From NCBI GenBank assembly GCA_032622095.1, contig CP136061.1, positions 237,293,815 through 237,357,814 of the forward strand: DNA of 64,000 nucleotides, in the 5' to 3' direction. The notes under the pieces are model-generated. The model did no database searches and was not told where the DNA came from. It saw nothing but the letters and a program-made list of their open reading frames with translations. Source of the stretch: Siphonodentalium dalli (taxonomy: Eukaryota; Mollusca; Scaphopoda; Gadilida; Siphonodentaliidae). This document shows, in pieces, positions 37,301 to 46,439 of the stretch (its first letter is position 1; each line of letters begins with the position of its first letter). The position numbers were made by a program, and so were the translations under genes.

Positions 37301-37801
37301 GTTAAAGTCCCCCATAACGATTACAGTTCCCAACGAACTATAATAGTCAAATAAATTTGACACTTTCTCAATATACTTTGAGAAAAAATCGTCAGAGTAA
37401 TTGCTGGAAGGAAGATATACTTGGAATATGTAGTAAAATGTCCATTGATTAATGTATAGTTGAATTCCAATAATTCTATCATCTTCAGTGTCGATAATTG
37501 ATACATTATCATTCCACTGCTTATGCCAAAAAATAGCTACTCCGGCTTTTGGTCGACCATTTTTATCAGGAGGGCCGGGTGTTGCGTCACATACAGTGTA
37601 GGAGTTATAGTATTGTGATATATGGTCCATGAACGATATATTGGATTCCTTCAGCCAATGTTCTGAGATGCCACAAACGTCCACTCCCTGCCTATCGAGA
37701 AATCTAGATAAGTAGGAGGAGGATGAAAAGATGCCAGTGGCATTCCATGACATAAAGGATAACATGCTGAAAATAAAATATGTATAAAGAAGTGACATCA
37801 T
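34316..37801 (-). CDS. LINE ORF2: APE-type endonuclease, reverse transcriptase, zinc-knuckle-like C-terminus
   Basis: The frame of 1161 codons is intact and runs between a stop just upstream (about 37826) and TGA at 34316. The N-terminal ~250 residues show an exonuclease-endonuclease-phosphatase fold: SWNATGI, GISEHWL (Glu), VMGDFNVNS, SIIDHFL and STHRPI, the last with Thr where most relatives have SDH. The reverse transcriptase occupies about residues 500-790 with KAAGHDSIT, SYRPITIM, FLDVSKAFDSVW (motif A), GARQGSILSP (motif B) and QADDMVLLS (motif C, QADD rather than YADD). The C-terminus has CLLC-x-H-x-C spacing (CLLCNTQYQCIIEH then NC). The protein nicks DNA and reverse-transcribes its RNA at the target. 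The motifs suggest a CR1/Jockey-like clade; exact clade uncertain. Full length without stops suggests recent insertion. Confidence 0.95.
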   Translation of the reverse strand: MMSLLYTYFIFSMLSFMSWNATGIFSSSSYLSRFLDRQGVDVCGISEHWLKESNISFMDHISQYYNSYTVCDATPGPPDKNGRPKAGVAIFWHKQWNDNVSIIDTEDDRIIGIQLYINQWTFYYIFQVYLPSSNYSDDFFSKYIEKVSNLFDYYSSLGTVIVMGDFNVNSFRPNYRGTLLTNMFMDKGVCSPIEKSFKTTTVKTFVPPTYPDSGSIIDHFLIHKAMSHKIQTVDILQDDSIDVSTHRPIVLCMNDEVLQPQASHVQCSSKLKWSALNSNPTLARTFATNVGKNCPTVEIDSVSSIDNYYNSLVSALSNAASEVVPKSKFRSHIKPYWNKSLKSAHFNVRECRRCWLAEGKPHYEGSNSYRHYKEAKRSFRRTHRKISEQFMRDRDAEIDKCAEIDQNTFYRLVNYKRRERNTLSPSHFVHNGETLRTNQSISNAWASYYGNLFIPLQNEQFDANHLKSVNSYVSSIKKDKYTDLDKILCCPVSESELTDIIPKLNRNKAAGHDSITNEHIVYSAPCIVCKLCHLFSKMLEFSYVPNNAKKGVMISLYKGGKKSKQAFDSYRPITIMPALYKLYEKVILMRLQSYTPNNIAINPLQHGFQSGVSCMATSYLLQECISYTKETHSKLFACFLDVSKAFDSVWLNGLLYKLHKRGFNGIIWHTFKALLTGIECCVRYRNTFSDWFGIFQGARQGSILSPLFYMMYVDDLIYELENSLCGLHMHDIKCTSPVQADDMVLLSLSESGLRTLYNICLEYSLKWRYLYNSSKTFIIVFNETQREFIKSQRSWQFGNSVIHEVESGTHLGIPIEKFSFNSKLANKICTKLKGTYLSLTNAGLYAGGITPYSCFSIYKSIVLPKALYGSELFWNISNVSHAYTERAHRFCLKHIQGFPQQTRTCIVQGLLGCGGLESYIDKRKLSLLATLCRLNTNKTAKSVFLVRLHSHILGISHPQSFMADISTVLKRYNLYEYLERYTLESTFPTKSYWKNIVKTEINTINALEWRKSIESNSDLAQYGLTQTKLNSSLLWQTCRLYPDEKITFLMIARLIAHTAYKDNGLCLLCNTQYQCIIEHTIINCTSISNTRNNIWYDIINTFGIDAFMYMDELTGAKQLSIFLGNIPSSLVEMGNCSLPFAVHFFAKSSLKLWYCLALLRN

Positions 37802-38660
37802 CAGAGAAGAACTATAGTTCTGATCTCAATGATGCAGTTTAGTGCCAGCTAGGGGCGCGGCTGCTGTTCAGTTGTTCACGAGAACAATCCAGTCTGGTAG
37901 TATCCATCCGAGTGCATGTCATACCCACCGGCCAGAAGTCTCTGTCCAGAATAAATTCAGAGTGGTGTGCATAGGCTTATATGTCAAACACAACTGCACT
38001 GTGAATCGCAAAGAACTAAACCGCATTGTCTAATATTGGCATACTCGCATGGACACGGCATGGTTGTTATATTATCAGAACACCTGGCCCCTTAATGTGG
38101 AATAGACTCCCAATGCATGCTTTCATATAACTGAATGGGCGCATCCATTCGGTATTGAAAGGGTTATAATATAAATTGTTTATAACACCCAGTCTCAGAC
38201 ATCACTGGCATTTGTCAATATATACAAATAAGAATAGAACATAGTTTGAAATATTATATATCATTACTATCGGGTTCATCATTCAATGATGCATGCATAT
38301 ATCGCAAGATGGCAGTGATGATAGCAGTCTGAAGTAGACAGAAGTCCCAATGTAACTACTTATACCGATTAGATGGGAAACTATATAGTATATCCATGCC
38401 AGTCCTTCTTGAATTTTCGCCATAATGGAAAAGCCCAACATCAAAAGATTACGTGTGGTCTGGAATTCTACAAACGCAAAAAATAAACGGCGTCTATAAC
38501 CGGTAACAGGGGATTAGGAACATTTCGGAAACGAAAATACGCTGAATGATAACATCTCAGCCGGCTGAGCCGCCATATTTCGTCAGCCACGAACGTCGTG
38601 ACTGAGCCGGCTTAGCTAGCTAACCAGCCACGAAAATCGGTTGAGCCAGCCATGAAATAT

Positions 38661-40845
38661 ATTTGCTACTGCCATATAAGCCCAACCCAGACTGGGATGT
38701 AGTCCTAAGGACGATGCATTTTATAGTTGATATGTCATACTCACGCTGGGTGGTGGTCGGTATGGTTCAAGAAAGTACAATGCCATCAACACAAGGGTGA
38801 AATGTTCAACGCGAAGAACATCTAGAGGAATGTTACTTTGATGAGATCTTGCATTCAGTTTAACCTACGTTGGGTACACCAAGTGATTTCTTGGTAACAT
38901 CACCATTCAAAACCATTGTCCTACCTGAGACATATTAACTACTATATTCTAAAGTTATATAATATAAAGCTATATGATTACGTTCACCAACGTCCACATC
39001 CATTGCCGTCGAGACTATAAATTGTTCTTTAAACACACAGTGAAATAAATGCACCACAGTTCCTGACATTTTCTTGAATAATACCGCCCACATACTGAAA
39101 CTAACCATGAGAGAGGATAACAACAACGCATACATGTACCTTCATTCCATAAACATTATCCTTTAGCCCATCCGACTGTTCTGGGGAGGCTAGGATTGTA
39201 TTATCCAAACAAAATTATACGTCTGGTCAAGTTGATTCAGAACGGCCTTGAAACAGATGTGGAAATACAATCCTACCACACAAAAAACACCAACACGCAT
39301 GACATTCTATATCTGAAACATGCACCTGGTGTAGGGGTGTATATATACCGTGGCCCATTCCATTCCCACTGTCATGGCACATGTCCATAAACTAGCACCG
39401 CGAGTATTGTTCTTCTCTGTTGGGAGCTATTCGACGAGACGACTGCGAGACGTCACACAGTTTGCTTAGGATCATGGTCAAGAAGTGTGGGTAGTCGGTA
39501 CATTATGGTCTTCTCCTTAGGCATCTGTCCAAGGGAATGAGACAGCTATCTACCTTCGAAACACTGCCGAAGTTGTCCACGTATGCCAATACGTTCGCTA
39601 AGTTTGTGAGTTGAACCAACTATTGAGAAGTGACTAGTTAACTGGGAAGTGATTAAATAGGTTCTGGCGAAGTTTCTCAAGTTGTTGTTCCGAGCCGTGA
39701 CAAGAATCCATGATAATGCATAAGAAATCATCTTTGGTGGTATTGTGAATAAAACTAGAGCACCACGATAACGCTTGTGCGATATGACTATTATTGTTTA
39801 CTGGAGATTCCTTTAAGAGGTTATTCGTTAGCTCTATAGAAGCTGAAAGATCTACTGGTTCGTCCATATTCGAGGGATTGTCGACATTTTCAATGTCAGG
39901 ACAAATAGTGGTATTTTCACTTTGATCGTATGAGATTGAACCAACATCTGTGCCGTTAATGAGATCATATGATTCTGTTATGATATGCTCCATTGTTATA
40001 GAACACAGTGAACTGTGGATCAATTACCACAATTTATGGAGTTCACTTAAGATGAGCGTCTTGGCTTGCGAGCCTATTTACAGTGCAGTGTTTTTGCGGC
40101 AATCAGCCATATCAGTAGACAGACAATGGGAGAAGTCACATACAGTACACGGCAATCGCGATAACATGATCTCTTGTGAGTCCTGAGTTGAGTTCATCCA
40201 AATTGAAGCAGAACCCGTATGCCGTGGGTGAAGAATTGGGCTGACTTGAAGAGATCCACAGAAGAGAGGCTTCGCTCATTGCGGTATAATTTTGGGCGTA
40301 CTTGCAATTCAAAATGACATAATTAATATGGCTCGACAATAGACGATTTCAATGTTAACGTACCGGATAATATCGAATCCATAGTACAGTCCTCGCATTC
40401 CTGCGGTGAATGGAATCTAACAAGTGACCGCAACTCGTGTAGCGAATTGGGACAACCGATCCTTGAATTTAAATGTTTTATTCATCAAAATTACAGAACA
40501 AAATAAAGACGTCCATTATCAATTTTATCACGTGACTTCCTACGGTTACTTCCTATTACTTCGTTATCTGTTATCTGTTGTCAGGTAATTGTTCTAATAT
40601 GGCTATTCGACGCACCTACGGTTACGGCCATTATCGGCGCGAAGTGTCGAATGGATTTCGAAATGCCACATATATATCTTTTATTCTCTGATCCAATGTG
40701 ACATGAGAAAACGAAAATTATATACAAAATATGAATAGAACGAAGAAATTTTGAATGTACAAAATATACAACGACCTCTCGCGTGTCATAATCAGCATTA
40801 TAAACATCGCTTTCATCATCACCAGTTTCTTCCTAAAAATAATAG

Positions 40846-40877
<32 letters not shown>

Positions 40878-41647
40878 GTCATCATCATCATCATCATCAT
40901 CATCACCACCACCAAGTGTAATCGTTGTCGTCGCGATCATATTCACCAACCGTCGACGTTGATCATCGTCATTGTTTTCATAATCACCATGATCATAATA
41001 TTCATAATATGGTCACTACGTGCCGGCTTCAAAGTGGTTGTTAAAAAAATGGCAACAGTAGCGACTAAACAACAACATCGCGATATAAATTGTAGGTTTT
41101 CATACTTCCAGAAGAATACGAGCAATGTTATGCGTTTTGATACATTTTAAAATGAACTAATAGATGGTTTGTGTATAGTTAAGTCCATACATATCGATAT
41201 TATGACAAAAAGTTGAAATTTGTATGTGAAAATATCGATTTCTTTTCTATTTCTGGCCTCCAGTTTAGCTGCCATCTTGACCTTGAGTATCAATTGCCAA
41301 ACTCAAATGTATAATTCATATCAATATTCCATATCAACATGTAATGGTGGGTAGAATTCGCGAAACAATAACGCCCGTCGTAAGAAAGTAAAGGAATGTA
41401 GGCGTGTTTTCAAATATCGGTCGCCATTTTGGCCGCCATCTTAGATTTGGAAAACCATTTCTTGCATGTGATGTAAGGTAATTACTTCACCACAGTATTT
41501 CCAACTCAGCTGTAAGCATGGGTGGAGTTGTCTCGACAATAATGCCCAATGATGAGAATATGAGGGATTTTCGGTGATTTTTCTAAATCTGTCCGCCATT
41601 GTGGGCGCCATTTTGGATTTGGGGGACTTTTATTTGGATGTGATATA
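38661..41647. repeat. Right copy of the duplication flanking the LINE
   Basis: It starts immediately after the LINE 5' end with ATTTGCTACTGCCATATAAG, identical to 31408 onward, and ends at 41647 where the left copy is broken by the LINE. Beyond 41647 the right arm of element A continues to 42165, so this copy joins the intact right flank. Between its two matching blocks lies an unrelated 922-bp cassette (39651-40572) in place of the 304 bp present in the left copy. Confidence 0.9.
39651..40572 (-). other. 922-bp replacement cassette with a 129-codon ORF
   Basis: This sequence has no counterpart elsewhere in the window. On the minus strand it carries an ORF at 39634-40023, whose last 17 nt fall in the flanking repeat. 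The ORF is acidic in its first half and ends with a helix-like stretch (EQQLEKLRQNLFNHFPVN). Another minus-strand frame lies upstream at 40136-40339. Composition is protein-like (few rare codons, no low complexity), but I recognise no domain. It could be an exon of a host gene, a piece of LINE ORF1 or a captured fragment. The lower-coordinate junction shows AACTGGGAAGT shared with the other copy; the upper junction shares ATCTGTTGTCAGG. Confidence 0.55.
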
Positions 41648-42167
41648 AGGACAGTTCTTCGACTCAGTGTTCCCAACTCACAATAGTAAGCAGGTGTGGA
41701 GTTGTCATGGCAATAACTCTCACTGATGTTAAAACAACGATTTTTTCTATTTCTGGTGGCCATTTTGGCCGCCATCTTGGATTTGGATGAATATTCCCCA
41801 ACTCATGTAAAAGAAGAATCCTAGCTCGGGTATCTCCTGCACACATATAATCATGGCTGGAGTAATAATAGCAATAACACTCATTGATTCGAAACATACA
41901 TTGCGTTATTTGCGTCGTTTTGGCTTTGACCGGATTATACCGGCATTTGGGAAAACGTGATATCTGACAAACATTTCCGGCAAGGAATGTATATTATAGT
42001 CCCCATGTATTCGCCAATGACTATTCTAGACGATAAATGTATCAAATCGCGTCAAGATGCCAACATTTTCCCACAGAGACAAACGAAAGGTGGTGAAATG
42101 TCCGAAAAATAGCTAATTTTCACATTGCCGCCATATTGGATTTTTGGCTAATTTCTAAGGGTTGTAT

Positions 42168-42760
42168 ATAAGGATTAACTGTCATGTGGACTGTTTTTAT
42201 GGAGATGTAACGGTGAGGTAAGTGGACATAACTTGTGTAAAACCCGAAGGGTTTTACATACAAGTTATGTCCACTTACCTCACCGTTACATCTCCATAAA
42301 AATAGTCCACATGACAGTTAATCCTTATATTTATATACATTTAGCGAAAAAGCCGCTTTTGTAAATATATTTAAATCGAAAAGTGTATCGTGACAAGATC
42401 AGCCCAAAATACCCAATAGCACCCTTGGCAAAAGTTAATAGGAACAATTTCTCTTCATGTTGAAACCCGATGATGTATTAAGTCAATCCTGCGCGAGTCA
42501 AAATGCGCCCAAAGCATTACGCGTTCGTCTTTCCAAACCTAATGACGTATCGATGGTGTTATTAGCTTGGGGTTATGAGGCGTTACGCATTCACCGAGAA
42601 ATAACTGCAACTAGCCACGTGGGCGCCGACCAATCAGAATGCTGGATTTAGTGATGACAACACTTAGTGTGTAAATATATAAGGATTAACTGTCATGTGG
42701 ACTGTTTTTATGGAGATGTAACGGTGAGGTAAGTGGACATAACTTGTATGTAAAACCCGA
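42168..42760. mobile_element. Hairpin element D, copy 2, inserted in element A
   Basis: A 161-bp palindrome (42168-42328, centre CCCGAAGGG) is followed by a ~350-bp core and then by one half of the same palindrome (42679-42758), which stops at the hairpin centre. The core matches 16447-16800 in inverse orientation at high identity. Element-A sequence resumes at AATCGAACGG with about 10 bp of A missing, so the right end is probably truncated by deletion. The ORF at 42457-42651 is shared with copy 1 with very few changes. Confidence 0.75.
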
Positions 42761-42899
42761 AATCGAACGGAAAACAAGACCGCATGTGACATCATATTTA
42801 CTATAACGGCGATCAAAGAAACCTGGTGCATATATTAGTGGGGTGAAGTTGAGTCCTGGGGGGGGGGGGTGCAGAGGTCTACCAATATCTCCTGGACTA

Positions 42900-43085
42900 C
42901 ATGGGCCGGGGTTCGAATCCCACCCAATCCCAAAAAAAATGCACTGTCTCAAAAATTTAATTTTTACTTCTAAAAATAGGCGCCTGGTGTGCTGTATAGT
43001 CCCAAGCATATTCAAAGAGCAATGCCCGGCATGTTTCGGAGGCATAACATATAAGATTGCTACATGTGCTATATCTCCTATATAT
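42900..43085 (+). mobile_element. Right half of the SINE split by element A
   Basis: It begins CATGGGCCGG then GGTTCGAATCCC (box B at about 42911-42922) and matches 24512-24710 through the A-rich run, GCGCCTGGTGTG, TTTCGGAGGCATAACATAT and ATATCTCCTATAT. Together with 24691-24844 it restores one full SINE. Confidence 0.85.
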
Positions 43086-43303
43086 ATTCAACCTATTTTT
43101 GGTGAAAATTTCCAAATAGTATTACAACAGTTACTGTTGAAAATTTTGACCAAGGTTGAGGGGGTGCACCCCCAAATCCCACTGTCGCAACGTCCCTGCT
43201 CTTTAGTTATGGGACATGCAGCGCGTTTTGTGTTTTTAGTGTGCAGCCAACACCCAGGCATGTATACATGTACATGTAGAATAAGTGACAATGTATACTA
43301 ATT
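43086..43303. other. Short spacer with a possible hAT-type solo end
   Basis: The segment at about 43095-43197 (GAAAATTTCCAAATAG to CGCAACGTCCCTG) resembles the right part of the MITE at 45151-45780 and may be a solo right end. The remainder is unassigned. Confidence 0.4.
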
Positions 43304-43748
43304 GTGACCCGTCATATCAAATCCAGTCGGAAGTCGGGATTTTTTTTACCCTGTGCCAATGCATTCTCTTATATATGCGAGTCGACCATAGGTCGCCTCG
43401 CATATATAAGAGAATGCATTGGCCTAACAATGTTTTACAATTTTAATAGTTTTTTCTTGTATTCTTTAACAATTTTATAATTTCACCCATACAGAGCCCC
43501 AGACAAACATGAGCAGACGACACTCTTCTATAATATGCTTCTATATACATTGTATTTGTGGGGCTCCCTGCAGGGTAATGGATGATTGTCAGAAACATTT
43601 ATTTAAAACAAATGATACAAAATTGTTAGGCCAATGCATTCTCTTATATATGCGAGGCGACCTATGGTCGACTCGCATATATAAGAGAATGCATTGGCAC
43701 AGGGTAAAAAAATCCCGACTTCCGACTAGATTTGATATGGCGGGTCAC
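43304..43748. mobile_element. MITE E, copy 1, with double subterminal hairpins
   Basis: Ends are GTGACCCGTCATATCAAATC and the inverse GATTTGATATGGCGGGTCAC (imperfect, with a long inverted repeat of about 110 bp). Inside each end is a second palindrome: CCAATGCATTCTCTTATATA - TGCGAGTCGACC - ATAGGTCGCCTCGCATATATAAG and so on, folding on itself. TAATT flanks both sides (43299-43303 and 43749-43753), a clear 5-bp duplication. The 445-bp element has no coding capacity. Confidence 0.9.
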
Positions 43749-43993
43749 TAATTTACTATTTGAGTGAAGAATCTTTATATCAGCAATGACTTATGATGGC
43801 TGAATGATATAATAAGCATCCATCATGGTGGCCATTTTGATTGATATGCATCAGGTCTCTTTGGTCGCCATTATAGTAGATAGTATATATCACAGCAGTC
43901 TTGTTTTCCGCTCGATTTGTTATGCTAATATACAACCCTTACAAATTAGCCAAAAATCCGATAAATTTTGTTTTTTTACACTGGCAACTATAT
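43749..43993. repeat. Family-A-like fragment between the two E elements
   Basis: The block at 43805-43970 (GGTGGCCATTTTGATTGATATG and TGCATCAGGTCTCTTTGGTC) matches the left arm of element A at 24990-25140 in direct orientation, ending in ACAACCCTTACAAATTAGCC. It is a separate, diverged fragment outside the right terminus of element A. Confidence 0.7.
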
Positions 43994-44450
43994 GTGACCC
44001 GCCATATCAAATCCAGTCGTAAGTCGGGATTTTTTTTTACCCTGTACCAATGCATTCTCTTATATATGCGAGTCGACCATAGGTCGCCTCGCATATATAA
44101 GAGAATGCATTGGCCTAACAATTTTTTATCATTTTTTTAAATAAATGTTTCTTACAATTTTTAGGACATAAAATAAAAAACATCCATTACCCTGCAGGGA
44201 GCCCCACACATATATAGAAGCATATAGAAGAGTGTCGTCTGCTCATGTTTGTCTGGGGCTCTGCATGGGTGAAATTATAAAATTGTTAAAGAATACAAGA
44301 AAAAATTATTAAAATTGTAAAAAATTGTTAGGTCAATGCATTCTCTTATATATGCGAGGCGACCTATGGTCGACTCGCATATATAAGAAAATGCATTGGC
44401 ACAGGGTAAAAAAATCCCGACTTACGACTGGATGTGATATGGTGGGTCAC
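43994..44450. mobile_element. MITE E, copy 2, inverse orientation
   Basis: It has the same termini and subterminal palindromes as copy 1, but the unique centre (CTGCAGGGAGCCCCACA and GTCGTCTGCTCATGTTTGTC) is inverted relative to copy 1. The flanks share ATAT (43990-43993, 44451-44454), so the duplication is 4 bp or a degraded 5 bp. Length 457 bp. Confidence 0.9.
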
Positions 44451-45142
44451 ATATCACCGCATCATATCGATAGGCCTACTTTGCGTTTTACCATGGGCAT
44501 CAATCACAACAAAGTGATGTCGTGTATTACCATGCAGAGTATACTAAGTTTACTAGATTGATTGGAAAGTAACCTAGGTTTTCCAAGGAATGTTGCAAAT
44601 CAAATTGGTGATAGCATACTAAATTTTCAATTTACAGGGAAGTTTTTAGGACACGGAAAATGCTATGTTATACACTCGAGAAAAAAAACCCTTGTAAAAT
44701 CAGTATTAAAGATGGCAATATCACTGTAGCTGGAGAATACACCTAGTAAATTCAGAAGTTACAATGCTATTTACTATGCAGTTCAAGGTGTGGCTTACAT
44801 TGGTTGACTAGCTAAATCACCCTGGTAAAACTATGCAAATCCCATATTACATTGGTATTACTGTGGCAAAGTCTGAATTTACCCCGGCGTTCTGAGGTAT
44901 TCATTTATTTCTAGCGTGTTTTTGGAACGCCCTGGTAGAATCAATGCAAAGACTCACATTACTTTGGTATTATAATGGTGAACCCCAGTAAACCCACGTA
45001 AACCGTGGCTATACAATGGTTTACATCGGTTTTACCACTGGTTTTACCGGAGTAATTGTTTTTATAAGCGAGTTGGCATCAGGATACATATGTATTCTTA
45101 TTCCCAATTCAGAAATCATGTTATAATAACATGGCGATCACA
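44451..45142. other. Unassigned AT-rich DNA
   Basis: Several diverged lines contain the motif TTACATTGGTWTTAC or similar (about 44855, 44970, 45025), possibly a very old short tandem repeat. No gene is evident. Confidence 0.35.
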
Positions 45143-45150
45143 CGCGAAAG

Positions 45151-45780
45151 CAGGGACGTGGCTAGAGGGTCTCCGTTTGGGTGGGTGTCCACCTTGGGAA
45201 ATTCCAACTACACACCCCCCCCCTGAATCAGAATCAGACCAAACACAAGTTTTGCATAATTCCATTTGCACCCCCTTGCTTGCATCTCACTGCTCACTCG
45301 CATCTAGCATCTAGACTAGCCTCAAGCCTTCCTATAGAATTGGAAATTTCAAACCTGACACCCCCACTTAGGTTGGAAAATTTCAAACTGGTGACAATTC
45401 CAATGACAATGTTGACCAAATGTATGACAATGTTGTTTTCTTAAATTAACTAGCAGTTTTTGACTGGCCGCGGGGGAGGGACCAGGACACACGATTTCCA
45501 AGTGTTGGAAATTTCCAACCTATCACCACCCTAAGGTTGGAAAATTTCCAACTGATGACCAAATTTGGACAAAAACAAAATAGGAAAATATGCAAATATT
45601 GGTCCAAAAACAATTAATTACCCCCAATTAATTGTTTGAAAATCAAACTAAAAGAACATTATCAACCTATTATTGGCGTGAAATTTCTAACTAATGTTTT
45701 GGCAGGTATGAAATTTCCAACTGTTGAAAATTTTGACCAAAGTTGGGGTGAGACACCCCCCCCCTGTTGCCACGTCTCTG
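45151..45780. mobile_element. hAT-type MITE candidate
   Basis: The left end is CAGGGACGTGGC and the right end GCCACGTCTCTG (inverse with one mismatch). CAGGG termini and 8-bp target duplications are typical of hAT elements. The flanks are CGCGAAAG (45143-45150) and TGTGAAAG (45781-45788), matching at 6 of 8. The interior repeats GGAAATTTCCAAC-like palindromic motifs (45340-45730). The 630-bp element has no transposase. Confidence 0.65.
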
Positions 45781-46179
45781 TGTGAAAGCTGATGTTTGTT
45801 TATATTTGTGATAACACGTTCTCGGCAATTCCAGTTTGAACCAGGCATCGCCATGTATGGAATACGAGGTGTAGAAAATAAATAATTAAAAATTCGAACT
45901 TTAATAGCTCTGTTCTTTGAAGCATGGTTCCTCGACTCAAATGAAAAATTTTCATCCCCGATTCCGAAGAAATATTAATTTAGAACTGTGAAATGGGACA
46001 GGGCACTTTAATTGACGATGGTTGCCAGTAGTGGGCGTCACTTGCCTGTATATACTATTTGGAAAATGCTTGAAAATAACCAGGTTTTCCTTTAAGTTTC
46101 CAGGAAGCTATTTGTGTTGATTGTGATTCTGCGTGTTACATCTTAAATACATTTACACCCCCTCGAAGTGTATACATAC

Positions 46180-46258
46180 CGCACTGATCTGTGGAAGAAG
46201 ATGCACCCGCAGGTGGCAGACACACAACCAACAAACAGACCGACGACGAAAGCTGCAG
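46180..46258 (-). CDS. Transmembrane exon of a putative single-pass receptor
   Basis: On the minus strand a good acceptor (TTAATTCTTAATCTTTCAG) precedes 46258 and a consensus donor (G|GTATGT) follows 46180. The 79 nt are open in the frame that gives a hydrophobic helix AAFVVGLFVGCVSATCGC followed by IFFHRSV, with basic residues on the exit side as expected for the cytoplasmic face of a type I membrane protein. The exon enters in phase 1, the usual phase for extracellular modules such as EGF or Ig domains, and leaves with two bases (CG). The tail exon at 20614 needs exactly two bases, completing CGA (Arg). A second AG six bases into the exon would keep the same frame. No extracellular exon was recognised further up on this strand; it may lie beyond the window. 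Confidence 0.6.
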
Positions 46259-46439
46259 CTGAAAGATTAAGAATTAAGTGTTAAATTATATATAATCAAG
46301 ATAATAAGGAAATGTCAACTCACACTAAAACACCAGGGCTTGTATTCACCAACTGGGTTTATTTTATAAACCAGGTAGTTTATTTGGTTGCGGCTGAACG
46401 CTAGCAACACTCACCCTACACAATTACGAAAATATAGCG

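Larger units (their letters stand above)
33780..38660 (-). mobile_element. Non-LTR retrotransposon with intact ORF2, probably lacking ORF1
   Basis: This is the sequence between the two copies of the duplication. On the minus strand it runs from a 5' region (38660-37802) with repeated CGTGGCTG-type motifs, through ORF2 (37801-34316), to a 3'UTR (34315-33780). The 3'UTR contains a long (AG)n tract and ends in a short AT run at the junction. No ORF1 is visible in the 5' region: no minus-strand frame over 60 codons. The copy is therefore either an ORF2-only type or 5'-truncated. Apart from the large duplication, no short target duplication was found. Confidence 0.75.
24845..42899. mobile_element. 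Giant foldback element A (about 18 kb with nested insertions)
   Basis: The termini are exact inverses: left TAGTCCAGGAGATATTGG, right CCAATATCTCCTGGACTA. Inverse homology continues deep inside: 25014-25140 pairs with 42785-42835 and 42140-42165, 25380-26300 pairs with 32700-33779 and 40573-42000. The flanking SINE is split with CAT duplicated (24842-24844, 42900-42902). The arms contain ~165-175-bp units that begin AAGATGGCGGCC. Later insertions are foldback X (27009-31280), a LINE with flanking duplication (31408-41647) and hairpin element D (42168-42760). Without these the element would be roughly 5 kb. The centre (26340-27005 and 31284-32700) has only short broken frames, so no transposase is visible. 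It lies inside the 25.6-kb intron proposed for the receptor gene. Confidence 0.8.

Noticed and set aside
31408-41647. LTR retrotransposon with two direct repeats flanking a reverse transcriptase
   Set aside because: The enclosed ORF is a LINE ORF2 with an APE endonuclease and no gag, protease, integrase or RNase H order. The repeats lack TG...CA ends, primer site and polypurine tract, and are pieces of family A.
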